Below, in pieces: positions 38,071 through 45,228 of a DNA stretch of 64,000 nucleotides (position 1 is its first letter; every line of letters begins with the position of its first letter). The notes beneath the pieces were generated by a model. That model had not been told where the DNA came from, made no database searches, and worked only from the letters and a program-made list of their open reading frames with translations. The DNA is from Methylobacterium organophilum (lineage in GTDB: Bacteria > Pseudomonadota > Alphaproteobacteria > Rhizobiales > Beijerinckiaceae): the NCBI RefSeq assembly GCF_022179465.1, contig NZ_BPQV01000011.1:1-64000 (forward strand), read 5' to 3'. Made by a program: the position numbers and the translations under genes.

Positions 38071-38773
38071 CGATCGGGATCTCCTCCGCGATCGCGACGC
38101 CCTCCGGCCCGACCGCGCAGACATAGGCATGGGCCTCGACACCCGCCGCGCGGGCGGCACGGAAGGCCTTGTCGAAGGCCGGGTCGATGTCGCGGGCGAC
38201 GTCGAAGGCCTCGGCCCGCATCTGCACGACGACGATCAACAGGGCCCGGCCGCCCTGGGCCACCACATCGGCGAGCTCGGCCATGTGCCGGGCGCTCCGC
38301 GCCGCCTTGCAATCCGGGAACTCCGCGAGGCCGGCCCGGCGCATCAGGTGGCAGTTCTTCACCTCGACATGGCAGGGCGGTCGCCCCTCCCCCGTGGCCA
38401 GGAAGTCGACCCGGCTGGCCTTGCCGTAGGCGACCTCGGGGCGGAAGCCCACATAGCCCGCGAGCGGCGCGAGCCGACCCTCGCGAAAGGCTTCCGCCAC
38501 CAGGGCATTCGGGCGGCTCGTGTTGATGCCGACCCATTGCGGGCCGCCCGGCAGGTCCGCCTCCACCAGCTCCCAGGAATGGGCGAGCTTGCGGGCCGGG
38601 TTGGTGGAGCGGGAGAGCAGGACCCGGCTGCCCGGCGCGTTGAGCCCGAGCATCGCGCCGGGATTGGCGCAATGGGCCGTGATCAGGCTGCCATCGGCGA
38701 GTTCGACATCGGCGAGGAAGCGCTTGTAGCGCTGGACGAGGCGGCCCTCGGTCAGGGCTTCGGGGAAACGCAT
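38057..38773 (-). CDS. sfsA: SfsA family DNA/RNA nuclease (sugar fermentation stimulation protein A)
   Basis: 238 residues, full length. N-terminal OB-like domain (RLVQRYKRFLADVELADGSL, TAHCANPGAMLGL) followed by a PD-(D/E)xK-like nuclease domain (KASRVDFLAT, CHVEVKNCHLMR, FPDCKAARSARHMAEL). The name comes from an E. coli overexpression phenotype; nuclease activity has been inferred from the fold. It is the last core gene before the genomic island. Confidence 0.92.
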   Translation of the reverse strand: MRFPEALTEGRLVQRYKRFLADVELADGSLITAHCANPGAMLGLNAPGSRVLLSRSTNPARKLAHSWELVEADLPGGPQWVGINTSRPNALVAEAFREGRLAPLAGYVGFRPEVAYGKASRVDFLATGEGRPPCHVEVKNCHLMRRAGLAEFPDCKAARSARHMAELADVVAQGGRALLIVVVQMRAEAFDVARDIDPAFDKAFRAARAAGVEAHAYVCAVGPEGVAIAEEIPIVSPD

Positions 38774-38797
38774 CGGGATACCTTGGCTTTGCCGCGC

Positions 38798-38942
38798 CTA
38801 GCTGTGGATGGTCAACAGGTTGTCCTCGCTTGGACCGAGGCGGCTGATGGGTGTTGTGCTGTTGATGCCACCGTGTGGGCGGTGCCAGTTGTAGCGCAAC
38901 AGGAAGGCGGGCCGGTCTGCGCGGCGCTGCTCCGAGGTGTCG
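38798..38942 (-). pseudogene. IS481/IS3-type transposase, C-terminal remnant
   Basis: Minus-strand reading gives about 47 residues ending RYNWHRPHGGINSTTPISRL and EDNLLTIHS before a TAG at 38800-38798. The YNWHRPH..IN..P..RL pattern is the end of the rve-type integrase core in IS481-family transposases. Everything upstream of the SEQRRADRPAF stretch is replaced by the IS5-like fragment, so this is a truncated copy. Confidence 0.7.
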
Positions 38943-39561
38943 AGCCGCTTCTACCGCTGGCGCAAGGCCGGTTTGATCGACCGGGGGCTGCAGGCGCAGG
39001 CGGATGCACGTGGGGATCTCGACGGGGACCTGCATTGTGGACGCCACGATGGTGCGCGCCCATCAGTACGCCATCGGGAAACGCCGGTCCGGCGCCATCA
39101 GGGGGTAAGGCAACGGTCGAGGGCGTGGGCGAGACGCTCGGGCACAGCCAAGGCGGGTTCTCGACCAAGCTGCATCTGCGCGCCGAAGCCGGGGGCAAGC
39201 CGATGACGGCGGTGCTGACGGCGGGCGAGCGCCACGCGCCGTTTGCGCTGGATGCTCTGATGGACCGGGGTGCGGTGCCCCGCACCTGCGGCCGCGACGG
39301 ACGGCAGGTGATCGGGGCTATTCCAGTCCGCCGGCCCGTCGCCGCCTCGGAAAACGTCGGATCGAGCCGGTGATACCGATATGCAACGACCAGCCGCGTC
39401 AACCCGACTTCGACAAAGCCGCCTACCGCGAGCGCAGCGAGCTCGAGCGGCTGATCGGCCGGCTCGAGCAGTATCGCCGCATCGCCACACGCTACGAGAA
39501 GCGGGCGGCCAACTACCTCGCCATGGTCACGCTTGGCATGACCATGCTCTGGCTCATATGA
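38938..39561 (+). pseudogene. IS5-family transposase remnant, several frameshifts
   Basis: Pieces of one IS5-like transposase occur in order but in different frames: SRFYRWRKAGLIDR, then VDATMVRAHQYAIGKRRSGA (39030-39100) ended by a TAA, then GGFSTKLHLRAEAGGKPMTA and ALDALMDRGAVPRT. After a deletion come NQPRQPDFDKAAYRERSELE-type and RYEKRAANYLAMVTLGMTML segments, ending at 39561. The N-terminal part and most of the central catalytic region are missing. It cannot make an active enzyme. Confidence 0.8.
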
Positions 39562-39660
39562 CTTTGCAGAAACGCCCTGGTCTTCATCTTCCAAAGCCCC
39601 GGCGAAACGGTCAATTAATCTGGTCCAAAACATCCCCCATTTGGCGGGCCCCTATACTGA

Positions 39661-40560
39661 TTAAAACAATTTCAGAATACGGATTGTTCCGCGAAAATCT
39701 TCCTTAAAGCCTCCGCTCGCCGCGATGTCATGCTGTACCATTCCCAAAATCTGCCAATCAGGCGCTACAAATTTCGAGACTTCGAAGCGAATTTGATCGG
39801 CACGAGTTGCCGAACCATTCAGAATTCCGTCGAGCCTTTGGGCTCCGCCCATCAATTTCGAGTAACCAATTGCAAATCGCCAAGTCTGATCGCTTGGTGG
39901 AGAATAAGAAATCCAAGTCTGAAATTGGTAGCTTTGACTTTGGGTAAGCCTGCCAATGCCGCGCGTGAGTGCGTCTGAATTGGTGCCATACCACATTACA
40001 TCGCCAGCAAGCTGCCAATTGAAATCTTTCAAAAATTGCTGTTGAAGGCCCGCCTGGAGATCAAACTTCCAGCGGTTTTCGCCCATATTAAGCACCCTGC
40101 CAAAATCGTAATTGCCCACCGGGGCGAATAGATAGGGGGTTATGGCAAAGGCTGTTCCAGCTTGCTGGTTGTTTACGAGCCAGACAGGGGCTGCAAAGAT
40201 CAGATCGGCAACCCCCCATGTTGACCGAATTGGCTGGCCGCCGATTTTGGCATCAAAAAGACTACCGACGGGGATAAGCACTTGCGGAGCAATTGTCACT
40301 CCCCCAATATCCATATAGTGAACAAATCGAAATATTTCAACAGATGAGTCTAGGCTTGTTCCGTTCTTGATCTCCTGCCCGCCGATGGCTTGGTACGTGC
40401 TTCGTTGTGTGAAAGTCGTATAAAACGCCGCTATGGAAGTTCCATCAGGGGCGGGGATATAATCCATAGAGTTGAGATCGACGGCTTTGGCCGGCGTCGT
40501 TAAATGAACTGCAGACAACAATAGCCCACAGGTCAGCAGTTTTTTGATAGCGTATCTCAT
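39661..40560 (-). CDS. SphA/Phenol_MetA_deg-like outer-membrane protein
   Basis: 299 residues with a signal peptide (MRYAIKKLLTCGLLLSAVHL..., cleavage near AKA at about 26). The mature part starts VDLNSMDYIPAPDGTSIAAF, a typical opening of the Phenol_MetA_deg/SphA family, and continues with amphipathic strands (WGVADLIFAAPVWLVN, YLFAPVGNYDFGRVLNMGEN) to a C-terminal FRGTIRILKLF ending in Phe. That fits an outer-membrane barrel involved in uptake of hydrophobic compounds; in Pseudomonas aeruginosa SphA is induced by sphingosine through the AraC regulator SphR. Base composition is low in GC relative to the flanks. It is 218 bases downstream of the oxidase gene on the same strand. Confidence 0.8.
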   Translation of the reverse strand: MRYAIKKLLTCGLLLSAVHLTTPAKAVDLNSMDYIPAPDGTSIAAFYTTFTQRSTYQAIGGQEIKNGTSLDSSVEIFRFVHYMDIGGVTIAPQVLIPVGSLFDAKIGGQPIRSTWGVADLIFAAPVWLVNNQQAGTAFAITPYLFAPVGNYDFGRVLNMGENRWKFDLQAGLQQQFLKDFNWQLAGDVMWYGTNSDALTRGIGRLTQSQSYQFQTWISYSPPSDQTWRFAIGYSKLMGGAQRLDGILNGSATRADQIRFEVSKFVAPDWQILGMVQHDIAASGGFKEDFRGTIRILKLF

Positions 40561-40637
40561 TTATACCCCCGAAGATTGTCGACAAATCGCAAGCGCTATC
40601 GCTTAAGATTCTCGAAGCATCTGCTTATCGAGCGAGT

Positions 40638-40656
40638 CCGCCTCCCAAGGAGGCGG
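40638..40656. terminator. hairpin between the nitroalkane-oxidase-like and porin genes
   Basis: CCGCCTCC (40638-40645), loop CAA, GGAGGCGG (40649-40656): a perfect 8-bp stem. A short T-rich stretch follows only on the plus strand. On the transcribed minus strand it lies in the spacer, where it could limit read-through or protect an mRNA end. Confidence 0.4.
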
Positions 40657-40778
40657 CATTTTGTAGTATTGTGATAGAATGGGAATTTATTCAGTCGCTA
40701 TCGAGCGGATAACCACTCGAATCTTATTGAAGCAACGCTAGCGACAGAGGGATGCTGACCCTGCGACGTGCTAGGATA

Positions 40779-42026
40779 TCAGCCTCGTGCTTCAGCCGAC
40801 TCCATCGGGTCGTAACCGCTGCTGCGGAAGAGTGTATGGAGCTGCCGGCGACGGACTCCCATGTTCCCGCCATCGTATAGCGGGAAGCAAATCGCGTCTT
40901 GCAGAAGACCCGCGAGAGGAAACATGTCAGTATAACTATCTATGCCGACAAGTCGCATCGCGTCATATACTGCCTGAACGCAAAGCTCTGAGGCATACAC
41001 CTTTGTTATAATTGCAAGTTCTTGACTTTTTGTGCCAGAATGATCGAATTGGTGGCAGGCTTTCCAAGTCAGGTAGCGCGCCGCTTCAATTTTCATTTTT
41101 ATGTCGGCCAACATGTAGCCAACATTTTGGTATTCGATCACCGGCACGCTGCCTGAGCGTTTGTCCGTCTTGGCGAATTGCAGCGCAACGTCGAAGGCGG
41201 TCCGCATGACGCCAACGCAGGCGGAGCCAATCAAAGCTGCTGTCCAAGAAAAGGCCGTCTCGACGATCTTGGCTCCCTCGCCGGGCTTTCCGATGATGTT
41301 GCTGGCCGGCACGCGCACACCATTGAAGTGCATTCGCGGCGAGTTGGTCGCGCGGTGTCCCATCGTATCAAGGATCCCCGCCACCTCGATCCCCGGAGCA
41401 TCACCCGGCACGAGAATGACGGCGAGCGACTCATTGGGAGGAAGCGTCGGGTCGGTGCGACAGACCACGCTATAGAGATGGGCACCAGAACCATCCCAGC
41501 CCGACCCGTTGGTGGTGTAATGCTTCTTGCCGGTAATGACCCATGAATCTCCATCGCGGTGCGCGAAAGTCTGCACGCCAGCTGATGGATCGGGGCAGTT
41601 GTAGTTGGAGCCCCCCGTAACCTCGGTGAAGGCAAGCGCGGCGAGACGGGAGCCGTCTTCCGCGAAGTCGGGGAGGAAGCGCTGCTTCTGTTCCGGTGTT
41701 CCGAACCGCAAGAGAGGCTGAAGCCCGAGGCCGGTGCCAAGGAGTGCCGTGGGTGTGTTGATGTCGACGGCCGCTAATTCCTCGGCGGCGATTGCGAAAT
41801 CGAGTGTGCTGACATTGGTGCCTCCAAACTCCTCCGGCAATAGTGCTTTGACAAATCCTGCCTCAACCATTGCCTCATAGAACGGGCGGATTGCGTAAAA
41901 ACGGCGATCAGGCTCGGCAATCTTTGCAATGGTGGGCCCGACGCGGCGCAGAACGTCCGCGCCGAATGTACGTGCTCCGCTTTGAAGCGCCTTCTGCGTA
42001 TCGCTGAGTGTGAAATCGATGGCCAC
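40779..42026 (-). CDS. acyl-CoA dehydrogenase-fold flavoenzyme, nitroalkane oxidase-like
   Basis: 415 residues from a GTG at 42026 with a strong GGAGGTGA upstream. The three ACAD domains are intact: helical N-terminal (1-125), middle beta (about 126-245, with WVITGKKHYTTNGSGWDGSG) and helical C-terminal (about 246-405). In ordinary acyl-CoA dehydrogenases of the MCAD type the catalytic base is Glu in a YEGT motif. Here the equivalent site reads PLYDGGNMGVRRRQ, with Asp385 and Arg392 at the places of Asp402 and Arg409 of Fusarium nitroalkane oxidase as I recall it. AFSWTAALIG also lines up with AFAMSAALVG there. It may oxidise a nitroalkane or another non-CoA substrate; a divergent acyl-CoA dehydrogenase is the alternative. 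Confidence 0.78.
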   Translation of the reverse strand: MAIDFTLSDTQKALQSGARTFGADVLRRVGPTIAKIAEPDRRFYAIRPFYEAMVEAGFVKALLPEEFGGTNVSTLDFAIAAEELAAVDINTPTALLGTGLGLQPLLRFGTPEQKQRFLPDFAEDGSRLAALAFTEVTGGSNYNCPDPSAGVQTFAHRDGDSWVITGKKHYTTNGSGWDGSGAHLYSVVCRTDPTLPPNESLAVILVPGDAPGIEVAGILDTMGHRATNSPRMHFNGVRVPASNIIGKPGEGAKIVETAFSWTAALIGSACVGVMRTAFDVALQFAKTDKRSGSVPVIEYQNVGYMLADIKMKIEAARYLTWKACHQFDHSGTKSQELAIITKVYASELCVQAVYDAMRLVGIDSYTDMFPLAGLLQDAICFPLYDGGNMGVRRRQLHTLFRSSGYDPMESAEARG

Positions 42027-42095
42027 CGTTCACCTCCCTGAGAGGCGGGATATCCGCCCGCTCGAGAAAGCTAGGCGCCTGACGAACGCGGCGTC

Positions 42096-42111
42096 TTGCA
42101 CATTCGTGCAA
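42096..42111. promoter_or_regulatory. palindromic operator candidate in the divergent promoter
   Basis: TTGCAC-ATTC-GTGCAA, a perfect 6+6 inverted repeat, lies 70 bases upstream of the oxidase start and 119 bases upstream of the AraC start. A further TGTGCA half-like sequence occurs at about 42125-42130. Position and symmetry suit binding by the neighbouring regulator, though AraC proteins usually prefer direct repeats. Confidence 0.45.
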
Positions 42112-42229
42112 ATGTCGTTGCCGATATGTGCAGATAAACCGCCTCAAAGCAGCCGAAACCACATTGGCACGATCGTTGCTGAAAAAGACACAATGATTAA
42201 ACGTCTTTATTACTACTTGAAAGTGTGCG

Positions 42230-43249
42230 ATGAAGACATGGACAACTCAGGGTGAGCCCCTACATCATCAATTTGGCTTCTGGCGAGAGGTTCTCTGTGA
42301 AGCCTTCGTTGCCCTCGACCCAGTGCGCAAGACCAATGAGGCTGGCTTTCGCGGAATGGTCAGCTCTCGGGTATTGAGGGACACGCTGCATAACGACATC
42401 ATGTCGGATGCTCAGTTCGTTAATCGAGGAATGAAAGAGATCCGCAGAGATCCGTGTGAGTATTATTTTGTAAATTTTCAGATAGATGGCTGTTGTATTG
42501 TCGAACAGGATGGAAAAGTATGCGAGGTTCGATCTGGTAATTTCGCCATCGTTGACACCACAAGACCATATTTTCTGGATATGCGGGATCAGTGGAGAAT
42601 CCGGTCGTTTCGCATCCCCCGCCATCAACTCTCTCCGAGGTTAGCCAACCTCCGTCACTCAACAGCCCGCTGCATATCAGGAGCATCAGGGGCAGGATTG
42701 ATTGCGGCGCAGTTCATGCGGTCGTTAGACATTATTGAAGAAAACTCTAGTCTAGACGTCCAAGACAATTTGAATCAATCATTGATTGCAGTCATAGCTG
42801 CCGCGTTAGGCTCTGCTCTAGAATTTGAGAATCGAGATTGTACACAGTCTCGCTTGGCAGTGAGACGCTCGATCGAGCGCTTTATCAGCGACAATCTGGC
42901 AGATCCATCGCTGTCACCGGATAAAATTTCGGCTAAATTCAAGATATCTCGACGACACCTTTACATGATTTTTGCTGATGATCCTAGCTCAATCAGCGAG
43001 ACCATTCGTAAAATGCGCCTGGATCGATGCGCGCGCGATTTGACATATTATAAAAATGCCAATGTATTCGATATAGCCTTGCGGTGGGGCTTCAATGAGC
43101 CATCTCATTTTTCACGCATATTTAAGAGACAATTTGGAATGTGCCCAAAAGACTATGCATCAAGCCTGAAAACGACTAGAGCGGCATCCGATCAGCGCGC
43201 CGAGGAGCATACGCGATGCGGACGGGATCAAGTTACAAGGGATGACTGA
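42230..43249 (+). CDS. AraC/XylS family transcriptional regulator
   Basis: 339 residues. The N-terminal effector domain resembles the AraC_binding_2 type (FGFWREVLCEAFVALDPVRK, GNFAIVDTTRPYFLDM). The C-terminal AraC HTH pair is clear: first helix-turn-helix around SPDKISAKFKISRRHLYMIF, second in NVFDIALRWGFNEPSHFSRI, closing with FKRQFGMCPKDYA. The gene is divergent from the oxidase gene with 203 bases between start codons, so it very probably controls that gene and the porin, and perhaps itself. The low-GC codon use matches the rest of the island cargo. Confidence 0.88.
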   Translation: MKTWTTQGEPLHHQFGFWREVLCEAFVALDPVRKTNEAGFRGMVSSRVLRDTLHNDIMSDAQFVNRGMKEIRRDPCEYYFVNFQIDGCCIVEQDGKVCEVRSGNFAIVDTTRPYFLDMRDQWRIRSFRIPRHQLSPRLANLRHSTARCISGASGAGLIAAQFMRSLDIIEENSSLDVQDNLNQSLIAVIAAALGSALEFENRDCTQSRLAVRRSIERFISDNLADPSLSPDKISAKFKISRRHLYMIFADDPSSISETIRKMRLDRCARDLTYYKNANVFDIALRWGFNEPSHFSRIFKRQFGMCPKDYASSLKTTRAASDQRAEEHTRCGRDQVTRDD

Positions 43250-43764
43250 CTAGTGGCGGCCATGGGTAGCCGCCACGGGTCGCGCATACGCTTCGCTTAT
43301 CATGTCGGCCGTTCTTGGCGCCAGAAAGCTACACCCAGAAGGCGAGCGCCGGGACCAAAAAGGACGATGTGCCAAGCAGGGTCACAACGGAGAAGACGAT
43401 CATTCGCTTTATCCTCGTAATCTAGGGTAATTGCTTGAGAGAAAGCCGCTGATATCCGGCAAAATCCGTATACGCCCTTAGGTGCTTTGTGGACGTGCCG
43501 AAAGACACAATTTCCCACCAAGATGCGTCAGCCTGCGTCATCGACTCAACAACGAGGCGACCATCGACCGAGGCTCAGGCCAGCGGTGCTGCGCGACGTG
43601 CTCACCCGACGAGAAAGAGCATCCAACAAAGTGTCTTTACACACGCCGAGAATCGGACAAGGCGAGATATTCAATCATCAGGCCCCTCGCCAGATGCGCT
43701 GGCACGGCCGCAAAGCAGGATTGGTTCAAATTTTACCAATTAATGACATGACGATGGAGCCGAC
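43250..43764. other. gene-poor stretch inside the island
   Basis: About 515 bases. All three plus-strand frames are open over 43,480-43,760, but none has a ribosome site, signal or recognisable motif. The segment CGACGTGCTCACCCGACGAG is more GC-rich than its surroundings and may be old IS or flank DNA. A 24-codon hydrophobic reading frame on the minus strand is listed separately. Confidence 0.35.
43329..43403 (-). CDS. possible 24-residue membrane peptide
   Basis: MIVFSVVTLLGTSSFLVPAL then AFWV and TAG. It is almost entirely hydrophobic and long enough for one transmembrane helix. AGGA stands about 8 bases before the ATG. Small membrane peptides look like this, but a chance frame is equally plausible in 515 bases of non-coding DNA, and no homolog comes to mind. 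Confidence 0.25.
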   Translation of the reverse strand: MIVFSVVTLLGTSSFLVPALAFWV

Positions 43765-44004
43765 ATGAAGCTCACCGTTCTTGCTGCCGCAGTCAGCATG
43801 GCAGCTTTCAGCCCAGCCCCCTCCTTCGCTCGGATTCTGCCAATATCGTTCGACGACGATGATTCGAAACAGACCATCAGAAGCGAACTGATCCAGAGGC
43901 AGAGTGAGGCGAAAATCTCGAAGGAAGTGGATCAAAAGAATCTCTTTGGACGTTTTATTTCCGCGAAACCAATCGCAACGGATATTTGCCCTAGCACAGA
44001 ATAA
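43765..44004 (+). CDS. small exported hypothetical protein at the island edge
   Basis: 79 residues with a clear signal peptide (MKLTVLAAAVSMAAFSPAPS, cleavage near SFA) and a GGAG 8 bases before the ATG. The mature part (RILPISFDDDDSKQTIRSEL) is acidic then basic and matches no family I know. The IS630-like remnant begins a few bases past the stop, so the original C-terminus may have been cut off by the insertion. Confidence 0.5.
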   Translation: MKLTVLAAAVSMAAFSPAPSFARILPISFDDDDSKQTIRSELIQRQSEAKISKEVDQKNLFGRFISAKPIATDICPSTE

Positions 44005-44009
44005 TATTC

Positions 44010-44350
44010 ATCTCGACGTGGTGAAGTCCGGGCTGTAGGCGGCAGGTAGAGTAGCTTGGCCGCAATGGCCCCGCGCGCACCGGCCACCCTATGAGCCTGC
44101 CGGTTGTCGAGGGTGACGGTGTCGCCGGGTCTGAGCACGGGCACGAGCATGTCGGTGACGTAGGCCCGGAAGCAGGCACCGTTGGTCGCTCCATCAAACA
44201 GGGTGGTGGCACACGGGCCATCGCTGCGCAGGGCGGCGGGGCCCGACCGTGGCGGCGCGCCATGTCGGTGGCCGCCGCCGTCGCGTGGAGGAAGACCGGC
44301 CTGTCGGGATCGAGGGCGTCGGCACCCCGTTGCGCACCGGCAAAGGCTGG
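44010..44350 (-). pseudogene. IS630-family transposase remnant
   Basis: Minus-strand pieces of a DDE transposase: DRPVFLHATAAATDMARRHG (where functional copies have FLDET, so the first catalytic Asp is lost), then after a deletion ATTLFDGATNGACFRAYVTD, LRPGDTVTLDNRQAHRVAGA (second Asp) and LLYLPP. A lost base in the CCGCCTAC stretch shifts the PYSPDF motif out of frame, and a TGA follows. Clearly inactive; it marks the right edge of the island. Confidence 0.75.
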
Positions 44351-44408
44351 TGGCGGCCGGCATTTCCGCTAGCTTCTGCGGCGATCGTCCTCCACCTCAA
44401 GAGCCCCG

Positions 44409-45143
44409 ATGCCCGACACCCTCGTTACCGCCGCCATCCTCGTCATCGGCGACGAGATCCTGTCCGGGCGCACCAAGGACAAGAACATCGGCGCCATCGC
44501 CGACCGCCTGACCGAAACGGGCATCGACCTGCGCGAGGTGCGCATCGTCCCCGACGAGCAGGCGGAGATCGTCGCCGCGGTGAACGCCCTGCGCGCGCGC
44601 TACACCTACCTGTTCACCACCGGCGGCATCGGCCCGACCCACGACGACATCACCGCCGACAGCGTCGCCGCCGCCTTCGGGGTCGGGATCGATGTCGACG
44701 AGCGCGCCCGGGCCATGCTGCTGGAGCGAATCAAGCCGGAGGACCTCAACGAGGCGCGCCTGCGCATGGCCCGCATCCCCTTCGGGGCCGACCTCATCGC
44801 CAACCCGATCTCGAAGGCGCCGGGCTTCCGCATCGGCAACGTCTTCGTCATGGCCGGCGTGCCGCAGATCATGAACGCCATGCTCGACGAGATCGTCCCG
44901 ACGCTGACCTCGAACGCGCCGGTGATCTCGCGGACCCTCGAGGCCGCCAACACCCCAGAGGGCACCTTCGCCGGGGCCCTGGCGCTGATCGCCAAGGCCC
45001 ATGCCAGCGTCTCGATCGGCTCCTATCCCTCGATGACGCCGCAGGGCTTCCTGAACCGCATCGTGGTGCGCGGGCGCGATGCCGCCGCGGTCGAGGCCGC
45101 CGCCACGGCGGTCGAGGCGATGCTGGCCGGGCTGACGCGATGA
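44409..45143 (+). CDS. CinA N-terminal/MoaB-like molybdopterin-binding-fold protein
   Basis: 244 residues. MoCF-biosynthesis fold: AAILVIGDEILSGRTKDKNI at the start, TTGGIGPTHDDITADSVAAA, and NVFVMAGVPQIMNAMLDEIV. It matches the N-terminal half of CinA (competence/damage-inducible protein A) but lacks the C-terminal nicotinamide-nucleotide deamidase domain. The role of such stand-alone proteins is not settled. In related genomes a gene of this kind neighbours sfsA, so the island appears to have split an old neighbourhood. Confidence 0.87.
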   Translation: MPDTLVTAAILVIGDEILSGRTKDKNIGAIADRLTETGIDLREVRIVPDEQAEIVAAVNALRARYTYLFTTGGIGPTHDDITADSVAAAFGVGIDVDERARAMLLERIKPEDLNEARLRMARIPFGADLIANPISKAPGFRIGNVFVMAGVPQIMNAMLDEIVPTLTSNAPVISRTLEAANTPEGTFAGALALIAKAHASVSIGSYPSMTPQGFLNRIVVRGRDAAAVEAAATAVEAMLAGLTR

Positions 45144-45228
45144 GTTAGGCGAAAATTCTTCCCTCTCGGAGCGGACGGGTCCTTTGTCGCGTTGAGGGGC
45201 ACGCCTCCCCCCCCCCCGAGAGAGAACC

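Larger units (their letters stand above)
38798..44363. mobile_element. genomic island bracketed by decayed insertion sequences
   Basis: Between sfsA and the CinA-like gene the base composition drops from about 70% GC to around 50% (clearest from 39,560 to 44,060). The left edge carries fragments of an IS481-like and an IS5-like transposase, the right edge a decayed IS630-like transposase. Cargo: an outer-membrane protein, a nitroalkane-oxidase-like enzyme, an AraC regulator and a small exported protein. No integrase, attachment site or transfer gene is visible, so acquisition probably went through the flanking IS copies. Boundaries are those of the IS remnants and are approximate. Confidence 0.75.

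Noticed and set aside
43300-43521. 73-residue minus-strand frame
   Set aside because: No ribosome site and mixed composition; the hydrophobic 24-codon frame in another phase is a better, though still weak, candidate.
43482-43768. Three overlapping open frames in the island gap
   Set aside because: All three frames of the same strand are open, there is no ribosome site or signal, and the translations are Arg/Thr-rich without any motif.
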